Made by a program: the position numbers and the translations under genes. The notes beneath the pieces are model-generated. The model saw nothing but the letters and a program-made list of their open reading frames with translations. It had not been told where the DNA came from and ran no database searches. From positions 1 through 64,000 of the forward strand of contig CAVRWV010000025.1 of NCBI GenBank assembly GCA_963724985.1: a stretch of 64,000 bases of DNA, written 5' to 3'. Positions 53,396 through 63,180 of this stretch are shown in pieces (positions within the stretch are counted from its first letter, which is position 1; the number at the start of each line of letters is the position of its first letter). The DNA comes from JAJPJE01 sp963724985. GTDB lineage: Bacteria; Acidobacteriota; Terriglobia; Terriglobales; Acidobacteriaceae.

Positions 53396-53427
53396 CGACA
53401 GTCCCACCATAGGGCCATGGATCGCTG

Positions 53428-53901
53428 CTATAGGTCCTCTGCTGCCGGATCGCGACGAAATTTCCGTACCCGTTGGCTTACATATTTCTCGCCCGACATA
53501 ACCGTGTTGACGGCGGGTAGTAGCTCCCGGCCATCCCGCTTCGCCACGAAACCACGGGCACCTAGGTCGAAAGCTTCTGCGACGAACTCCGCGGAAACGT
53601 GCTCAGTGAAAAATATGATCTGAGCCTCCGGCGCAACCTCTCGCATCTTCTGGGCAACAACCATGCCACTCCAACCAGGTAAGTTGATGTCCACGAGGAT
53701 CACATCAGGTCTCAGAGTTTGACTTTGCTCAATTGCTCCCGGACCATCTGATGCGAAGCCAACGACCTTGTATCTGGGATCACTCTCTAGGGCTGCGGCA
53801 ACGAAATGATGCCACGGTTTGAAATCATCAACTACCAGGACCCGTATCAGATGCTCCTCCGTCAATGAAATCTCGGACAGATAGCCGCGGCGTGGCGGCA
53901 T
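53428..53901 (-). CDS. Stand-alone response-regulator receiver protein
   Basis: About 157 residues: one REC domain with VLVVDDFKPW, phosphoacceptor Asp in VILVDINLPGWSG, Thr in IIFFTEHVS and Lys in GFVAKRD. The short C-terminal tail (SQRVRKFRRDPAAEDL) is too small for a normal output domain; it may be the truncated beginning of one. The start ATG 53901 is tentative. It converges on the Crp-like gene. Confidence 0.85.
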   Translation of the reverse strand: MPPRRGYLSEISLTEEHLIRVLVVDDFKPWHHFVAAALESDPRYKVVGFASDGPGAIEQSQTLRPDVILVDINLPGWSGMVVAQKMREVAPEAQIIFFTEHVSAEFVAEAFDLGARGFVAKRDGRELLPAVNTVMSGEKYVSQRVRKFRRDPAAEDL

Positions 53902-54151
53902 TTCACAAACGGACAGGATCACAAAAGCTGAGTAGGTTGTCGTTGCTCTGGAGCAATGTTGGGGCAAAGATTCGCGTAACGTGGTGGCTACAAGCGACTA
54001 AAAATTGTTTTCATTTCAAAGCTTCTTAGCCGGTCCTGATGGAAGCGCAACTCGAGTTACCAATGGCGACAAGGTGAAGATCTCCGGCCTAATCACCCGC
54101 GGCACCCCGATCTATTGTTGCCGATTGTTTAATGTTGAGTGAGCATCGGAA

Positions 54152-55149
54152 TCACCTTGCGCTGCCGTGCATTGCGACCGGCATTGATCTCAGCGTGTTC
54201 AACTCGCCGACGAGTTCATGCCATGCCTTTGGATTGCGTTTCGTTGCAAATGGCTTTTGGAGATCGGCGTAGTACCAGAGCAGTTCCCGGCGCAGTTCGT
54301 TTGATATGGCTTGTCCGCTAGTCTTCTCGAGCAGCTTGGCGTAGGTGTCGTCAGCGAGTTTATAGCTGGCAGGTACGGTTGCTTCTCCCATGTCAAGATT
54401 GTCGTTGGGCAGTTGTAGGTTCCCCTGCTCCTGTGCAAGAAGCAGCGCTCGATATCGGTCCAGGGTTGTGTTGAAGCTGTTCATGTACAACTGCTCTACA
54501 TCGTGCGGGGGTGGATGAAATGCGAGGCCGCTCAAGGGACCGACCTTTGGCAGCGGGCGGACAATAAGCGCCTTGAGGCGAGCAAAAAAGCCGGGTCTCT
54601 GATACGCATTGCCCCACTCCTTGCGGTAGTCCGAATTGGAAATGTTAGAGATGTATGTCGCCTTCACCGGTGTCTGCTGGCTTTGCTTCATTTCCTTCTC
54701 TCAAGGTGCCACGCTACTTTGGTCGTGCGTGGAATAACCGTTGAGACCGCATGCCGATAACTGCCGAGCGTTAGATCTACCCGGCCAAATAAAGTAGACA
54801 TATCGAGCGAGTAGGTCTACTTGAACGCCGTTTCAAGGAGCGACTTTGAAACCTCGAAGCCAACGAAGTCGTGATACGCCTTGGGCGCATAGTTTCCCTC
54901 AGCGACCTGGTCCACATCAAAACCAAACTCCACCTTGAGGTGTGCAGATGGTTTGTCCTCGTAGGGAACAATTGCACCATACTCTTTGGCCGGCTTGGGA
55001 TACATGATTGCAACCGCTCGGTTCGTGGCGAGCTGATGACCCGACGTGTCGGCCACGTAATGCGACCTGACACATGCAAATCGTTTCAGGTCTCGTGGTG
55101 TCTTACGAGCAGTTTCTATAGAAGTTCCGAAAGAGAGTGCTCCAGCCAC
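54152..55149 (-). pseudogene. Decayed zinc-dependent phospholipase-C-like gene
   Basis: Pieces in successive frames encode one protein. Piece one (55149-54817) has SHYVADTSGHQLATNRAVAI, YPKPAKEYG and YHDFVGFEVSKSLLETAFK, then a TAG where GAG would continue ETYSLD. Piece two (54816-~54695) has DLTLGSYRHAVSTVIPRTTK VAWHLERR. A frameshift follows, then piece three (54691-54152) has YISNISNSDYRKEWGNAYQR, PGFFARLKALI and KVGPLSGLAFHPPP. I recall this order from zinc-dependent phospholipase-C-like proteins. The first ~100 residues are missing or scrambled. Confidence 0.7.
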
Positions 55150-55158
55150 TCACTATGT

Positions 55159-55611
55159 TTAGAGTACGCACGAGTGTCCGACGCGGAGAGACTTACCATC
55201 TAACGCCAAACCACTTTCTGTGTGGGCTCTGGCCCATTCCGACTCATAGAAAAGCCACTGTAAAGCTTCACCGCGGTCTTGGAATGCCTTCAACTCCTCC
55301 TCGGCAGACGTCTTGCGGAAGGCAATAAACATGCGGCACATCCCGTAAGCCAGTAAGTTTGAACCCGCGAAAAAGGCGCGGCGAGACTTGCCAGAGAATA
55401 AGTCGATGTCAGACAACTCCATCACTGTCGGAAGATCGATGTTTATCTTCGTGACGCGAGTAAAGTCCAACAGTTGATAGAAATCCGGGTTGAAGTCACG
55501 ATCACTCCGAAGCCGGCACTGATGTTCCAGCACTTGATCACCATCGATCTCATCCCATACGGTAGTGATCACTAGACCCCGCTCTTTGTCGATTTGGTAG
55601 TTCCACGCCAT
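55159..55611 (-). CDS. SpoIIAA/STAS-like protein
   Basis: A 150-residue protein: MAWNYQIDKERGLVITTVWD, EIDGDQVLEHQCRLRSDRDF, YQLLDFTRVTKINIDLPTVM, with later RRAFFAGSNLLAYGMCRMFI. The strand-helix pattern suits the SpoIIAA-like (STAS superfamily) group common in soil bacteria. ATG 55611 is preceded by GGAG at close spacing. The function is unknown. Confidence 0.75.
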   Translation of the reverse strand: MAWNYQIDKERGLVITTVWDEIDGDQVLEHQCRLRSDRDFNPDFYQLLDFTRVTKINIDLPTVMELSDIDLFSGKSRRAFFAGSNLLAYGMCRMFIAFRKTSAEEELKAFQDRGEALQWLFYESEWARAHTESGLALDGKSLRVGHSCVL

Positions 55612-56037
55612 AATCTCCACCACAAGATAGAGAACTAAGGCGCGCACTAAGGGTTGTCAGACGGAAAGCTGTGTGGGGGACCCGGCAAGCTGCTACGCAC
55701 TAAGTTTGTTCTGTTGATCGTCCCTCAAGGCAGCAAGTTCCGCATGCAATTCACCCCGGATACGCTCGAACTGTATTCTCGCGGATGGAGAGATAATCCT
55801 GCTTTCCAGCAGCGCCGTTACAGCCAGAAGTGTTTGAGCGAGATAATCAATTCTGCTACTCACTGCAGCCCCGTATGCGAACTGCCCGATACTACCCCAT
55901 ATTCAGATGTTTTTGTTGTTACGAATTGTCACATCCGCCAAAAGAAAAGGGCCGGCGAATCCAGCATTGCCAGCCCAGTAACGTTCGCTGATTGGTTGTG
56001 TGTTGGATCTCCTAAAAAGAGGTGCGGGCTGGTGAGT
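55612..56037. other. Gene-free space
   Basis: About 425 bp. A 131-codon plus-strand frame (55654-56049) lacks a ribosome site, runs over the 3' end of the next gene and has no recognisable composition. I see no other signal. Confidence 0.5.
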
Positions 56038-56346
56038 CTATGCCGCTAGTTTCTGACCCAGAAATTCCTTGGCTTTCGCAATCTCTGCGTCCCACTTGCT
56101 TAACTGTTCCGGACTGAGGAAATTAACCAACCGCGCCCTAAGGCCCTCGCGATTGGCCTGAACCTTTTGGACTATGTCCGCCCTGGAGGCGTTAGGATTA
56201 TCGTGCAAGTACACCTGCACCTTCTCTCGAGCCTCAAGCATGAACGCTTGCAGTTTCTCTTTCTGTTCATCCGAGAGATTTAACGAGGAACCGAATCTCT
56301 TCAGTTCGTCACCTACCTGAGTACGTTGTTCTGGAGTTAGAGGCAT
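56038..56346 (-). CDS. Small helical protein, Spy/LTxxQ-like
   Basis: A 102-residue, almost all-helical protein: MPLTPEQRTQVGDELKRFGS, NLSDEQKEKLQAFMLEAREK, NFLSPEQLSKWDAEIAKAKE. The recurring L-(T/S)-x-E-Q motifs recall Spy/CpxP-type LTxxQ proteins, but there is no signal peptide. AGGAGAG precedes the ATG. The function is unknown. Confidence 0.75.
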   Translation of the reverse strand: MPLTPEQRTQVGDELKRFGSSLNLSDEQKEKLQAFMLEAREKVQVYLHDNPNASRADIVQKVQANREGLRARLVNFLSPEQLSKWDAEIAKAKEFLGQKLAA

Positions 56347-56711
56347 TCTTTGTAATCTCTCCTTGGCATTGATGTAGGGTGTTGGAGAGATTGATTCGTT
56401 GCCGTCCTAGGGAGTTGGCTTTCACGTAAAGGAGGATGCCGGGCTAAGCGGCTGCCGGCCTGGAATGTTGCTCATTGGCCCTGCCTGAATTTCTTAGTTC
56501 CACACCTAAGGGGCAGTAACCGGTCTGAACAGAACAGCTGGTCATCGCAGCACGATAATATCAAGCTGAGTGTCTGATATCAGACACACCGTGATATGCT
56601 GCGAATGGTCCCAAACTGGGGACTGCCACCTGCTATCCATTTTGAGGGGACGCAGCGTGCGCACTGTTCCTCAATCATGAAGCCCACGAGTGGAAGAGCA
56701 GGGTGGCTGGC
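56347..56711. other. Gene-free space with palindrome
   Basis: About 365 bp between divergent genes. Its one clear feature is the 18 bp palindrome at 56570-56587. Confidence 0.5.
56570..56587. promoter_or_regulatory. Perfect 18 bp palindrome
   Basis: GTGTCTGAT-ATCAGACAC has no mismatch and no spacer. It lies 124 bp before the zinc-ribbon gene and could be an operator for a dimeric regulator. Confidence 0.55.
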
Positions 56712-56939
56712 ATGCCATGTCGGAACTGCACCTCTAAACATCAGAGTGAATTTCGCGCAGAAATGAGCATCGCTCATCCCCAGTTGAAAGACCTGGCGAA
56801 ACCGCCTGTATTGATGTGGGCAGATGTTCTGGCTTGTTTGGATTGCGGCTTTGCGGAGTTCATCCTCGTCGAAGAAGAATTGCGAGTCCTCTCCAGCTCT
56901 GATGATGCTCCCCAAAGTTCTGCCGCGGTTGCCGATTGA
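56712..56939 (+). CDS. Small zinc-ribbon protein (two CxxC)
   Basis: A 75-residue protein: C3-R-N-C6 and C42-L-D-C45, with HPQLKDLAKPPVLMWADVLA between and GFAEFILVEEELRVL after the second pair. Two CxxC pairs 36 residues apart make a complete zinc-ribbon site. I have seen this pattern in small soil-bacterial proteins; its function is unknown. The start ATG 56712 places the first CxxC at the N-terminus. A 157-codon antisense frame is a shadow. Confidence 0.75.
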   Translation: MPCRNCTSKHQSEFRAEMSIAHPQLKDLAKPPVLMWADVLACLDCGFAEFILVEEELRVLSSSDDAPQSSAAVAD

Positions 56940-57042
56940 TCCACTCCAACCAAAAGAAGACTTGAATGGGCCACCCGCCGTTTCTACGTTGAGGAAACTC
57001 GTGACACGAACCTCGTGCTGAGGAACGTAAGTTTGAGCCGCG

Positions 57043-57630
57043 TCAACGATCACCCGCTCTGCTTAGTGCATGCTCAATGCGCCGATCGGGGACCAGCCAG
57101 ATCAGTGCGACGACTACATAAATGATCTGCGCGATCCACGCATTCCAGATTGTGGTGATGATCGCCAGCATGTAGAGGGTCGGAGAGAGCTTCCCCTTCC
57201 AATCCTTGCCAATAGCTTTCTTGAGTACGGATTCAGAGCCTTCGTGCTTGATGATCGTCTGCTGCAGGATCCAGTAGGCTGTCCCCGCCAGAAAGAGTAC
57301 GGCGCCATAAACGGCGGAGGGAGCACTGGCGAAATGGTTCTCGCCCATCCATCCCGTGACGAAGGGAAAGAGCGACAACCAGAACAGCAAATGAAGGTTC
57401 GCCCATAGCATGGAGCCAGTCACGCGGCTGGTCGCGTGCAACATGTGGTGATGGTTGTTCCAGTAGATGCCTACGTAGACGAAACTCAGCACATAACTGA
57501 GAAACGTGGGCAGCAGAGGACGCAGCGCGCTCAACTGTTCTCCGTGCGGCACCTTCAGTTCGAGAACCATGATGGTGATGATGATGGCAATCACGCCGTC
57601 GCTGAACGCTTCGAGTCTCCCCTTATTCAT
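57043..57630 (-). CDS. TMEM175-family potassium channel-like protein
   Basis: A 195-residue membrane protein with six helices. It starts MNKGRLEAFSDGVIAIIITI, holding the RxxxFSD signature of TMEM175/DUF1211 channels at its first helix. WNNHHHMLHATSRV and GTAYWILQQTII are further family landmarks. Bacterial members form K+-permeable tetramers. ATG 57630 is chosen because the signature must be N-terminal; the frame extends much further upstream without homology. Confidence 0.92.
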   Translation of the reverse strand: MNKGRLEAFSDGVIAIIITIMVLELKVPHGEQLSALRPLLPTFLSYVLSFVYVGIYWNNHHHMLHATSRVTGSMLWANLHLLFWLSLFPFVTGWMGENHFASAPSAVYGAVLFLAGTAYWILQQTIIKHEGSESVLKKAIGKDWKGKLSPTLYMLAIITTIWNAWIAQIIYVVVALIWLVPDRRIEHALSRAGDR

Positions 57631-57855
57631 GGAAGCCCCTTTTTTGGATTGATTATCGCCGGAGCCAATTGTATCGGCACGCTTCATCGGCATGTCCCTC
57701 AGCAGGCTGAAGCCGCGGCCGTCAAAGCTGTTTTTGAAAGATGCGATGACGCGTGAAGTTCGGCGTTTATTGGAGCCGGCGCCCCCTTCAGACCATGTGC
57801 GATTGAAAAGGTTCCGCGAACAATCGGCTAGAATCGCCCCCCGCAGCAACAACGA

Positions 57856-58530
57856 ATGGAACGCGCCTATCGCAATCTCGGCTACGTCTTGATTGTTCTG
57901 TTGCCGATCTTCATCGCTGGTTTCTGGATTCCTTATCTTTCTGAAATCCCAAACTTCGACGAGTCGATTACGGCCGCTGTCCATATACACGCCGTTCTGT
58001 TGTTTTGCTTTCTTGGCTTGCTGATCGTTCAGCCGCTGGCGATTCGCTACCGGGCATTTTCCGCGCATCGCGCTCTGGGAAAGCTATCGAACATTCTGAT
58101 CCCGTTTGCTCTAGTGTTCTCGGTGATAATGATGTTCAAGGAATATCGCGAGCATCTGAGCGCGGGTGCAACGGTGCACATGGCTCGCAACTCCGAGTTT
58201 CTTTCGGCTGCTCAACTTGTTCTTTTTGCGAGTCTCTACGCGGTATCGATCCGGGCGATTCGCATGCGCAATGTCGCAACGCACATGCGAGCCATGATTT
58301 GCATTGTGTTGATCCTGTTGCCGGCGGGGCTGGCAAGGACGCTAGGCTACTGGTTCGACATGCGGCAATCCGTGTCGCAGATGGTCTGCCTTGCGCTCAT
58401 CGATGCGTTCCTGGTTTCCCTTATTGTGTTCGACCGGCGACGCCAGTCCTCCGCTCGCCCTTACATCATGGTGCTCGGGGCGTACATCGCGATCGAGGCC
58501 ATCTGGATCGTGCTCGGGCGTCCAGTTTGA
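57856..58530 (+). CDS. Uncharacterised seven-helix membrane protein
   Basis: A 224-residue protein with about seven hydrophobic helices, beginning RAYRNLGYVLIVLLPIFIAG and including AAVHIHAVLLFCFLGLLIVQ and FSAHRALGKLSNILIP. The His residues in helix 2 and the AHRALGK loop recall DUF2306/cytochrome-b561-like membrane proteins, but I cannot name a family with confidence. It is divergent from the TMEM175 gene. Confidence 0.7.
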   Translation: MERAYRNLGYVLIVLLPIFIAGFWIPYLSEIPNFDESITAAVHIHAVLLFCFLGLLIVQPLAIRYRAFSAHRALGKLSNILIPFALVFSVIMMFKEYREHLSAGATVHMARNSEFLSAAQLVLFASLYAVSIRAIRMRNVATHMRAMICIVLILLPAGLARTLGYWFDMRQSVSQMVCLALIDAFLVSLIVFDRRRQSSARPYIMVLGAYIAIEAIWIVLGRPV

Positions 58531-58730
58531 TTCAGATTCCTAGCGCGGCGGCACAAATATCTAATCTATGGTCAGACGATAGTTTGCGTGCTTGCCCTTA
58601 CATCCTTGACGGCAATTAATGGCTGAGCGCGGACAAATCTCTGCACCATGGATTTCCTTTTCTTGCCCGGTCTTCGGCGCATATTAAACATACGTGTTGG
58701 TGATCCGACAGGAAAGAGGTTAGAGCACTT

Positions 58731-59489
58731 TCACCAATATCCTTTGAAGAAGAGATAGCACGGGAGCGAGGAGCGACCTTGTGCCGCTGATCGAGTGGCG
58801 CAGACGAAGGTGCGGCAATCATGAAAGATGGGAATGTAGGGCCCTACGAACTTCTGGTGGCGCACGTGCTGCACGAGAGACTCGGCCTGGGCGATGGTCA
58901 GCGCGATGGGCTTGCCGATTAGCCGCCCTTCTCCCGGGCTGCGCGCATAGCGATAATTCAGCGGTGGCAGCCCGAGTGGAGGCACGGGATACATGCCGGA
59001 GATCCGCTCGATGTTGCCCCACGTATCTTGAAGCGAGACTTGTCCCGCGTCGATAAAAGGCAAGGTTGCGGGACCGTAGCCGATGGTTACTTTGCCCGCC
59101 GAAGTTTCCGTCTCAAGCCAATGATGGGCGAAGGGTCCGCGGTGCAAGGTTCGCAATTCAAGGAAGACGATGCGAGTTTGATCGCCGGCAGTGGGGCGCG
59201 GCTCGAGTCTGGAAACCGGTTTCGCCTTCGGGGCTGTGTGTGCGGGCGCGAAGCAGTTGGCAACCCCGATGCGACACGGGCGCGCACTGCTCTGCAGGAA
59301 AGCGTTGGAGCGAAGCGGAGCCATGTGATGTTCAAGAAACTTTACCGCTTGTGAAAATGTAACTGCGCTGGCGTGAGGGGCTGCGGTCAGCAATATGAGC
59401 AGGAGCACGCAACTGAGGAGAATGGTCAGCCTGTTTGCCGGCGACGTTTTCCGGCGGCGACGTAGAAGCGTGCTGCGCATTCGCCCCAT
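58731..59489 (-). CDS. Exported protein of unknown function
   Basis: A 252-residue protein. The N-terminus (RRRRKTSPANRLTILLSCVL, then LLILLTAAPHASA) is a signal peptide cleaved near residue 42. The mature part is rich in Pro, Arg and aromatic residues, with ETSAGKVTIGYGPATLPFID, GMYPVPPLGLPPLNYRYARS and a C-terminal HDCRTFVCA pair of cysteines that may form a disulfide. I do not recognise a family. ATG 59480 is an alternative start. Confidence 0.7.
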   Translation of the reverse strand: MGRMRSTLLRRRRKTSPANRLTILLSCVLLLILLTAAPHASAVTFSQAVKFLEHHMAPLRSNAFLQSSARPCRIGVANCFAPAHTAPKAKPVSRLEPRPTAGDQTRIVFLELRTLHRGPFAHHWLETETSAGKVTIGYGPATLPFIDAGQVSLQDTWGNIERISGMYPVPPLGLPPLNYRYARSPGEGRLIGKPIALTIAQAESLVQHVRHQKFVGPYIPIFHDCRTFVCATRSAAQGRSSLPCYLFFKGYW

Positions 59490-59651
59490 GTGTCGTTTTC
59501 GGCCGTAGTGGCTGCAATTCGCGATCTGGCGCGGAAAAGCGGGCCAAAGTGTGGGACGCCCAGGGCGGAGAGGGCGTTGTATTCCGGATAGCGGTGGCGA
59601 GGAACTCGAGAGCTGACGTGCGCTGCGGCCGATGACTTCCGGATTGATTTG

Positions 59652-60317
59652 TTATCTGGCGACCAGGGCGCGAATGTCGGGAGGTTCAAGAACTCGTTTC
59701 GGATAGCCGAGCCGCACCGCATTCAGCATGGCGCGACCAATGTCCTCGGTGGTCAGCACCTGGTTCGGAAAAGCCCAGCGGAGCAGCGGGAACAGGGGCC
59801 GGCCAAGCGCATAGAGAACTCGATACATGGTTGTCCTCGAGCGGATACCGTTTCTGGCCTCGATGAAACCCGGTCGAAACATGTAAGCAGCTTTGAACAG
59901 ACGCAACAGGGAGTTTTCTGTCCGACCTTTTACGCGAGCCCACATAGTTCGACCGTGTTCCGAGCTGTCGGTTCCGACGCCGGAGACGTAAATAAAAGTC
60001 ATTTGAGGATTAAGGCGCGCGAGCGTTTCCGCGGCGGCCATAGTCAGGGTGTAGGTGATTCGCGCATAATCCGCTTCTTTCATCCGGAACGAAGAAACGC
60101 CGAGGCAGAAGAAGCAAGCGTCGAATCCTGAGAGCTGGTTCTCGATGGAAGAGTAGTCGAACAGGTCAGGATGAACGATTTCGCGAAGCTTCGGATTCTG
60201 CTGACCTGTGGCGCTGCGACCGATCGTTACAACCAGATCCACGTCGGAAGCCAGCAGACATTCGCGCAGAACGCCCTGACCAACCATCCCGGTTGCGCCG
60301 AAGATAAGGACTTTCAT
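59652..60317 (-). CDS. NAD(P)-binding epimerase-like protein
   Basis: A 221-residue atypical SDR. MKVLIFGATGMVGQGVLREC is the dinucleotide loop. ACFFCLGVSSFRM and MTFIYVSGVGTDSSEHGRTM (the Ser of SG) and YMFRPGFIEARNG are the landmarks of a small epimerase-like group of soil bacteria. No YxxxK is visible. ATG 60317 is chosen over an upstream start at 60335. Confidence 0.88.
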   Translation of the reverse strand: MKVLIFGATGMVGQGVLRECLLASDVDLVVTIGRSATGQQNPKLREIVHPDLFDYSSIENQLSGFDACFFCLGVSSFRMKEADYARITYTLTMAAAETLARLNPQMTFIYVSGVGTDSSEHGRTMWARVKGRTENSLLRLFKAAYMFRPGFIEARNGIRSRTTMYRVLYALGRPLFPLLRWAFPNQVLTTEDIGRAMLNAVRLGYPKRVLEPPDIRALVAR

Positions 60318-60413
60318 CTGCCTCACTGCCGACACTCATTGTAGAACCTGCAATCAAGCGGTTGTTTCCCACACAAGCAAACGACGGTTGTGTGGGGCAC
60401 CCGATCTATAGCT

Positions 60414-63062
60414 TTAGCGCAGACCTTCGACGAGATACAAGTCAGAGAGAAGACGGCGGTAGCCGTAGGCGTAGCTCTTCCCATTGGCTGCGGGCAGAAC
60501 GGGGCCAACGTATTCCACGCCCGCCGGATCAGGAGGCATCAGTTGATGCCACAAATTTCGATGTCCAGTAGCGAGGTCGAGCAAATAGACTTTGGCCGGC
60601 AGATCGCCTCCACGGTAGATGTAGAGCGAATGACCATCAGCACTCCACCCGACGGGAACCTCTCCGGTCTCCAATCCGGCGATGGGCTTCGACTCGCCCG
60701 GTGTCGTCGGGAAGAGATATCCCTTTTGATCGGGACCGGCGGCAGCCGCGAATTGGCCATCCGGTGACAAGGCAAACGCGAGATCGTTGATTCCTTCAGG
60801 ACTGATGGCGTCTACTTTATTGCTGGCAATATCCTGGACGTATAGTCGCGGTCCCTGATTGGGGGCGGTCCCGGCGAAGAGAATCTTTTGACTATCTGGA
60901 AACCACATCGCGTGGGTATGGACAATTCCGTGTCCATCCAGTTGCCTGGGTTCACCGGCTCCGGTAGGCAACAGAAACAGTTCGGTTTGATTGCCGCCAC
61001 GGGTCGAGAGCGCCCACTTGCCGTCGGGAGAAAGAGCCAGGGATGCGCCATCGCCTAAGCGGACTGCGGGCGAACCATCCGTCTTGCGAAGGTACACGGC
61101 ATAGCTTGGACCACCTGCTTCTCCCTCCTCGCGGAAGAGGAGGGTTTTGCCGTCGGCTGAAAGCGAAACTGGATAGGACCAATCCAACCATGTGAAATCG
61201 CGTTCTTCCGAATCCTTCTCGGACCGGACAATGAGACCGCGCCGCCAATTGTCACGAGCGAGGAGAACGCGACCGTCGGCTAACACATCCTGCAAGGTGA
61301 GATCGGCAGGGACGCGTGCGACAAGCCTCTTCTTCTGTCCCAAGGTTACGGCGTAGAGTGCGCGATCAATTCCCAACTGAACCGCGGTGAACCAGATCTC
61401 ATCGCCATTGGGCGACCAGGCGAGGCCAATAGCTCCGCCTCCGTAAGGCTCGGTAAGGGCTGTCTTCTTGCCGGTAAGGTCGACGACGGAAACTCCGGCG
61501 ATCGAATCCCCTTGCACGGGATGATCGAGAAAAGCGATGGAATCACCCTTACGGGAAATGCGCGGATGGCTGATCCAGCCGCCGGTCTCGTAGAGCACTT
61601 TTCCAATCGGATACTCAAGGCGATCGCGTCCGCCCACGTCGCGTACGATGGCAAGCTGGCTTCCATCGGGAGACCAATCGGCCCATTCGACGTTCTCCAG
61701 CACTTCGCGTGGTGCGCCGCCGACCAATGGCATCCGCGCTAGTGTTCCGCTGTAAGCCTGGGAACGCACTTGCTGGCTGTTCAGCAAGAGCGCCATTTCT
61801 CCGGTAGAGGAAATTGCCATGATCTCGGCGCCCGCAACTCCGACAGGAAGAGCCTCCGGCGTGCCGACACGGGTGGAGAAAACTTCGACGGGTCGTCCCT
61901 CCCAAGCTGCGCTGTAAACGATGGTTTGCCCGTCAGGCACGAAACGAGCCATGCGAATCGTGCCGCGTCGATACGTAAGCAGGTGATAGGCGGGAAGAGA
62001 CGCGGGACCGCTCGCGCGCACCAGAAAGAATGCCATCAAGATAGTTGCGGCGACGGCAGCGGAGGCGACGGCGATCGGCCAGTTGCGGCGGGGCGGAGTG
62101 GGTGTCGCGGGCTGGACGACCGTGGTCTTGCGCGAACCTGATTTCTTCTGTTTTGTTTCCGGCTCTGGTTCGTCCACCACGGTGGAGATGCGCGACGACT
62201 CGAGTTCACGCGTGAGGCGTTTGAGATCGCCACGAATATCGGCAGCGCTCTGATAGCGCAAGTCGATATCTTTCTCCAAAGACTTGGTGATGATGCGTTC
62301 GAGTTCGGATGGCAGATCGGGATTCAGGCGGACGGGCGCTGTGGGTGCGCGATTCAGAATTGCTTCGGTAATCACGCCCGAAGTCTCCCCGCGAAAAGGC
62401 ATTTTCCCGGTTGCCATCTCGTAGAGGACCACGCCGAACGAGAAAAGATCTGTGCGGGCGTCCAACTCCTGGCCGCGTACCTGCTCGGGGGACATGTAGG
62501 CCACAGTCCCCAAAGCTGTCCCGGGACTTGTCAATTGGTGGGGCGAAACATCGGCAACGGTACGGGAATCGCCGCTTGGAGCCGCGGATTTGTCCGTGAT
62601 TTTGGCCAATCCGAAATCAAGGATCTTGGCGTGACCGCGCTTGGTGACGAAGATGTTGGCAGGCTTGATATCGCGATGAACGATGCCTTTAGCGTGCGCG
62701 GCGTCGAGTCCATCGGTGACCTGGATCGAGATTGCGAGCAGGCGCTGAATATCAAGCGGATCAGGATCAATGAGGTGCTTGAGAGTGACGCCCTCGAGGT
62801 ATTCCATCACGATGAACGACTGATCGCCCTGCCGGCCAATTTCATAAATCGTGCAAATGCCCGGGTGATTCAAGGCAGAGGCAGCGCGCGCTTCGCGGCG
62901 AAAGCGTTCCAGGACCTGTGCGTCCGGAACCATCTCGTGTGGAAGAAACTTGAGCGCAACGAAGCGGCCGAGCTCAGTGTCCTCCGCTTTGTACACCACA
63001 CCCATTCCGCCGCCTCCCAGTTTTTCCAGGATGCGGTAGTGAGAAATTGTCTGGCCTATCAT
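60414..63062 (-). CDS. Ser/Thr protein kinase with C-terminal beta-propeller
   Basis: An 882-residue PknB-like kinase. The glycine loop GGGGMGVVYKAE and Lys38 (VALKF) are followed by catalytic Asp131 (HRDIKPAN), DFG at 149-151 and YMSPEQVRG in the activation segment. A charged linker leads to one membrane helix (WPIAVASAAVAATILMAFFL, about 325-345). The extracytoplasmic ~530 residues are a TolB/PD40-type beta-propeller with repeats such as WADWSPDGSQLAIV, GLAWSPNGDEIWF and LALSPDGKWALS. This architecture is abundant in Acidobacteriota. The ligand is unknown. Confidence 0.95.
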   Translation of the reverse strand: MIGQTISHYRILEKLGGGGMGVVYKAEDTELGRFVALKFLPHEMVPDAQVLERFRREARAASALNHPGICTIYEIGRQGDQSFIVMEYLEGVTLKHLIDPDPLDIQRLLAISIQVTDGLDAAHAKGIVHRDIKPANIFVTKRGHAKILDFGLAKITDKSAAPSGDSRTVADVSPHQLTSPGTALGTVAYMSPEQVRGQELDARTDLFSFGVVLYEMATGKMPFRGETSGVITEAILNRAPTAPVRLNPDLPSELERIITKSLEKDIDLRYQSAADIRGDLKRLTRELESSRISTVVDEPEPETKQKKSGSRKTTVVQPATPTPPRRNWPIAVASAAVAATILMAFFLVRASGPASLPAYHLLTYRRGTIRMARFVPDGQTIVYSAAWEGRPVEVFSTRVGTPEALPVGVAGAEIMAISSTGEMALLLNSQQVRSQAYSGTLARMPLVGGAPREVLENVEWADWSPDGSQLAIVRDVGGRDRLEYPIGKVLYETGGWISHPRISRKGDSIAFLDHPVQGDSIAGVSVVDLTGKKTALTEPYGGGAIGLAWSPNGDEIWFTAVQLGIDRALYAVTLGQKKRLVARVPADLTLQDVLADGRVLLARDNWRRGLIVRSEKDSEERDFTWLDWSYPVSLSADGKTLLFREEGEAGGPSYAVYLRKTDGSPAVRLGDGASLALSPDGKWALSTRGGNQTELFLLPTGAGEPRQLDGHGIVHTHAMWFPDSQKILFAGTAPNQGPRLYVQDIASNKVDAISPEGINDLAFALSPDGQFAAAAGPDQKGYLFPTTPGESKPIAGLETGEVPVGWSADGHSLYIYRGGDLPAKVYLLDLATGHRNLWHQLMPPDPAGVEYVGPVLPAANGKSYAYGYRRLLSDLYLVEGLR

Positions 63063-63180
63063 CGGGAGCGGTCATGTTAGGCGGGAGTGGAGATGAAGTC
63101 AACAGTTCCGGCGGTTGCGATACAACGGCAGGTGAGCGGCACGAATCCCAATATTATCGAGATTAGCTGAAGGAGATCAG

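Noticed and set aside
55654..56049. 131-codon plus-strand frame
   Set aside because: No ribosome site, runs into the 3' end of the well-supported helical gene on the other strand, no recognisable motif.
56580..57053. 157-codon minus-strand frame over the zinc-ribbon gene
   Set aside because: The plus strand encodes two CxxC motifs with a proper N-terminus; the minus frame has no family features.
59426..59722. 98-codon minus-strand frame overlapping the signal-peptide gene
   Set aside because: Overlaps the start of a better gene, no ribosome site, Arg/Ala-rich composition typical of a GC-driven shadow frame.
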